The position numbers and the translations under genes are program-made. 64,000 nucleotides of DNA, from NCBI GenBank assembly GCA_950295325.1, contig OX485807.1, positions 48,764,440-48,828,439 of the forward strand, written 5' to 3'. Source of the stretch: Polytrichum commune. Lineage: Eukaryota > Streptophyta > Polytrichopsida > Polytrichales > Polytrichaceae. This document shows positions 60,473-64,000 of this stretch, in pieces. How positions within the stretch are numbered: the first letter of the stretch is position 1; the number at the start of each line of letters is the position of its first letter. The notes under the pieces were generated by a model. That model worked only from the letters and a program-made list of their open reading frames with translations. It made no database searches and was not told the origin of the DNA.

Positions 60473-61096
60473 CACCTCCCAGTTGTGAGTTGCAGATCAA
60501 CATTTGGTCAACATGCTGAAGCTTCTTAGTAAAATTAGTTCGCACTTCTAGTTAAATTATTATTCCAAATTTAGCTATCATTCAGAATGATGAAGAGTCA
60601 TGCATCGAGTTTTTGGGTTTGCAGTCACCTGATAACTTATGAGTGAGAGACATAAAATATGCATCTTTTTTTTCTTCTTTTTTTCTTCTTTTTTTCTTCC
60701 TTTGAATGGAAATGACACATTTTAGAAAACAATATGTAGAGTTGGAAGTGTCCGATGTAGTATGTTCTGTTTGTCACAAAAAACACCCATGTTAACTAAT
60801 CTTTTAGATAAAAATCTTTAGCATGTGTCATAACAATTGTGTATTTTTTCTTGGTATTGAATGATATGAAATTTTCATCAAAATCTTTTCAAGGTCCTGT
60901 GTGTGGATGTCCCAAAAATTGAATATGCCAAACAACAAGCAACTATCACTATCTAATAACGACTCACATTACAATCTATGTGAGCATTGCTCAACTTCAA
61001 ATAGCGTATGTATTGGATGCATGAATTGGGTTCCAAAACCTTGTAGGGCTTGTGCACTAGTAACTGAGCATTACATGTGATCGATTTGTTGGATCC

Positions 61097-62103
61097 AATG
61101 AAACGAAACGAAATTGGAATTGATTTAAAAGTCATGGAAGCAAAACAAACTTATGGGACTAAAAGTACATCAAGATGGTGTCAGAACGACTAATTTCTTA
61201 GAGTAATAGTGTGTGCTGACCTCAATAAGATAGAGGGGTCCAACCATGATAAGCTGTACGAAAATTGTGTCACACACCATCATTTTTTCAATGTCCTTGA
61301 CACTTCTTTAAAAAAATAGCATATTTATAAAAAAAATTGAACTTCATATAGAGTTATAGTTTCTATATTATTATAGATATTGTCATCACATTAGATTAAT
61401 GGTTAGTAAATTTAATTGAGAGGATGATTGTCTTAACTTAAGTCCTTATAAAATGTTAGGACTCCTTTTCATTTAGTCTTAAGCGATACACCTTATCCTA
61501 GTTGGTCCCAGAAGCTAATATCAACTTGGTGGTCCAATTAGAATAAAGACTCGAGACTACCCAATACCACATAACTAGTACTACCAACCAATGAAATTCA
61601 GCAATATGAACATTAAAGCCACAATTCCAACAACTTTTTGGCTTCTGAAATGATTGCCAAGTGATACAAGTGCTATGTAGCGCTTTTGACTAAGCTCATG
61701 ATCCGGTGCTTTTATGAGGGGCGGGCCCTTTCCCCGGAAAGAAAAAAACAACTAAGGTGGGTCCTTTTTGACATTTTAGAGGATAGGCCAACACTTGAAC
61801 TTCGAGAGGCTTATGTACGTTGTTAAGTCGTTATTGATTGGGATTTGGGCAAATTATTGCAGCGCACAAAAAGGGATTTGGGCAGATGAGGTGTTTTTGG
61901 TTATGCTTTTTGAAGAATTTGGGATCATCCCAGTTGCTAGAGGTAAGAGATTGTGTTACCTTTTTCTTAACACGTTTGGTTTTAGTTGGAATGTCCATGA
62001 GAGAGAAAGAGAGTGAGAGAGAGGTTTGCTTCCCTATTTTCAAAATGTATTAGCAATAGTCTGAGTCTCAGGTCCATTTAATTATCATGTTGATACAATG
62101 TTT
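61097..62103. other. Gene-free stretch
   Basis: Frames at 61795-62053 overlap in several phases on both strands and are not supported. 61200-61560 contains diverged pieces of the 17340-17460 dispersed repeat. Confidence 0.45.
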
Positions 62104-62301
62104 GGGAGATTTTTGGGCATAAACACTTGAGATCCTGGTGTTGTTAATATAAATTGGTTGCATGTTGACATCTTTTGGTTTTTTTCCTTATTAAATTGAA
62201 GAATATTACATAAATTCTTTTGGATCGATCAGTAATTTTTGAAAAGTCTTGAATTTGTACCAGTTGTTTTTGAAACTCAACCGGTTTGTCTGTAACTACA
62301 C
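62104..62301 (+). mobile_element. AACCGG-family MITE, copy 8 (diverged)
   Basis: 'ggagatttttgggcataaac', 'ggttgcatgttgacatcttt' and 'gaaactcaaccggtttgtct' preserve the family order. Confidence 0.7.
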
Positions 62302-63358
62302 TAACTATGATATTTGGAAGAAGAAGAAGAAGAAGAAAAGAACAAAGTGTGAAGATAGTATTTTCAGTGGACTTTACATTAGATTGAGAGGGCATTTCAG
62401 TATTTCCATGATCATCAATTAGAACATCCAAGGCATGTCAAAGTTCACTTTGCAACTCCACATTCTTATGTAAATCGTTTCCAACCTGTGACTACATCAA
62501 TTCTGTCTGTATGATAATATCCTTGCACAAAATTTGAGTTGTCTTCTCCAACACTACAATTTTCCTTGTCACCACCTTGAGTACTAGAATCATTTATGAA
62601 TGTGTGATCATAATCACACTCCTCATCCGCCTCCGTACTTCTTAATAAATGAGCCTCAATAAGTGACCCTATCATACAAGTACAAATGTCGTATATTTTA
62701 TAAAGGTCCTCCATACATGTACATTGAACTATGAGTTAAATTTGTATAATATATTTATACGTATTACAAAAAAGTTCAAATTAATGCCCCTTTTGTGTAC
62801 ATGCATATACTCATATGTGTTATGAAAGGTGCACATGCCAGGACTTAGGTACTCATCGGGATTTCGTGAAAACTTTCCAAACAGGTTCCTCATCATCATC
62901 AACAAGGGATATCAAATTTAACCTCTTCATCAGTAACTAGCAGTCGGTTCTCCTTAGTCATTGCATACGAATGTACCTCTTGTCCATCCAACATAAAATC
63001 TTGACCCCCTATAGATTTGTGGCCAGTTCATCTCAAACGATGTGCACTAGACTAATTTAGGGTCTTTCAAACCGATTTTGACGTCATATTCACTTAAAAT
63101 AACAACCTTCGGACTGAATGTTGTTTCATGGGTTTTATGACAAACGAATGAGAGATACGCCCATATGCTATAATTTTTACTTCTCTCCCAATATGCAATG
63201 CCATATGAATGTCATTTATTTATTCATTATTTTTGTTAGATGCAAACAGAGAGTGCATCTATTTGGTTATTGGTTCTTTACAGTTTATAGGTTATATAGA
63301 GGTTTGTCTCCCTTTCGGATTATATTATAGGCATATGCCTTTTCCACTTCTTCTCTAT
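62302..63358. other. Gene-free stretch
   Basis: (AGA)n at about 62316-62338. A short AACCGG-family end fragment ('cagtcggttctccttagtca') lies at about 62940-62965. An 82-codon acidic minus-strand frame (62466-62714) is not recognised. Confidence 0.45.
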
Positions 63359-63584
63359 CCAATGAACGGGGAGAAAACCGACCGCTACTTACAGATGAAC
63401 CGGCTAAGTATGAGAAATAACCGGTTGAAGTTCAAAGCTTGTGGAAGATTATCTATCATTTTAGAGGAATCTATGGAATATACCTCAATTTAATAAAGAA
63501 AAACCGAAAGACCACAACATGTAACGGGTTGAACACGAGGATTTTGACCCATTACTTATGCCCAGAAACCTCCTCGGACACTGG
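63359..63584 (-). mobile_element. AACCGG-family MITE, copy 9
   Basis: A full-length 226-bp reverse-orientation copy from 'ccaatgaacggggagaaaac' to 'ctcctcggacactgg'. Confidence 0.78.
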
Positions 63585-64000
63585 CTCCATCCAAGCTAGC
63601 TTGGGGTTTTTGGGTGGTTGTGTGTTCTGAATATTATTCAGAAACTTTGGCTACTTTAATTACCTGCTTCAAATTTAATCCGAAACCAATAGTGTTATCA
63701 TTAATTGAAGGAGAAGGACAAAGTATTATTAGCCTGTGTAAGTACGCGCCCATGGTACCAAAGCCATCAAAGCCACTCCCAACTTGTATTTTGAAGTACG
63801 GTTCTCCCCCTTTAATATGACACGTTCGGTCATATATACAAGAAAGTCTCATATTATCCGAGTCTTGTATTCTGCACAATATGTCATTTTGGCCTGAAAT
63901 GTCGTACTATCGAGGCTCTTCAAGAAAATGGTCTAGTTTATTGTAATATGTCATTTTGTACACACAATGAAGATACATAAGTATAAATGAGTACTTTATT
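63585..64000. other. Gene-free window end
   Basis: No supported gene. Two opposite 68- and 81-codon frames overlap here. Confidence 0.4.

Larger units (their letters stand above)
59483..61096 (+). repeat. Dispersed long repeat, copy 2 (partner 27839-28600), with insertion
   Basis: Homologous to 27839-28600 except for an 866-bp insertion at 59607-60472, placed between two copies of CACCTCCC. Confidence 0.8.

Overview
The window looks like nuclear DNA of a land plant: low GC, spliceosomal GT-AG introns, one TIR-NBS-LRR (TNL) resistance-type gene, Mutator-like (MULE) transposase genes with SWIM zinc fingers, TTTAGGG-like motifs and many small inverted-repeat elements. No gag, integrase or LTR-type pol coding was seen. 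The TNL and the transposase families would fit a bryophyte, seedless vascular plant or gymnosperm, but the species cannot be fixed from this sequence alone.

Layout. 1-4080 is satellite-like repeat DNA studded with a perfect 16-bp palindrome (CTGTCGGATCCGACAG). 5.4-9.1 kb (+) is a nearly intact GCM-like/DDE/SWIM transposase gene with one 151-bp intron, followed by the C-terminal catalytic part of a Ulp1 (C48) cysteine protease (9.68-10.4 kb). A 63/126-bp tandem array separates these from an oppositely oriented, inactivated second MULE transposase (11.5-15.3 kb, -), which is itself interrupted by a 410-bp element with an 8-bp target-site duplication (TSD). A 122-bp x4 tandem array lies upstream of that gene. 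16-29 kb is gene-free and built of MITE-like elements, including a nested insertion with a clean 8-bp TSD. 29.5-34.3 kb (-) is the only apparently intact host gene: a four-exon TNL of about 1,057 residues. 37.8-39.3 kb (-) is a broken DHX35/DEAH9-like RNA helicase. 44.5-46.6 kb is a 2.1-kb element bounded by an 8-bp TSD. 46.8-47.3 kb holds a probable retroelement ORF remnant. 48.9-49.4 kb holds an unidentified ORF. 52.2-54.5 kb is an inverted-repeat element carrying an array of ten small hairpins with a near-constant GTCT loop and changing stems. The rest (54.5-64 kb) is repeats, a pogo-like transposase remnant, minisatellites and diverged duplicates.

How it fits together. The window is mostly a record of DNA transposition. 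At least five insertions show exact 8-bp duplications, the hAT signature, and one of these is confirmed by two unoccupied copies elsewhere in the window. About ten copies of an AACCGG-rich element are scattered through it. A 72-bp piece of the TNL leucine-rich-repeat coding sequence also lies 3.9 kb downstream of the gene inside repeat DNA. All calls rest on reading the sequence; no database search was run.
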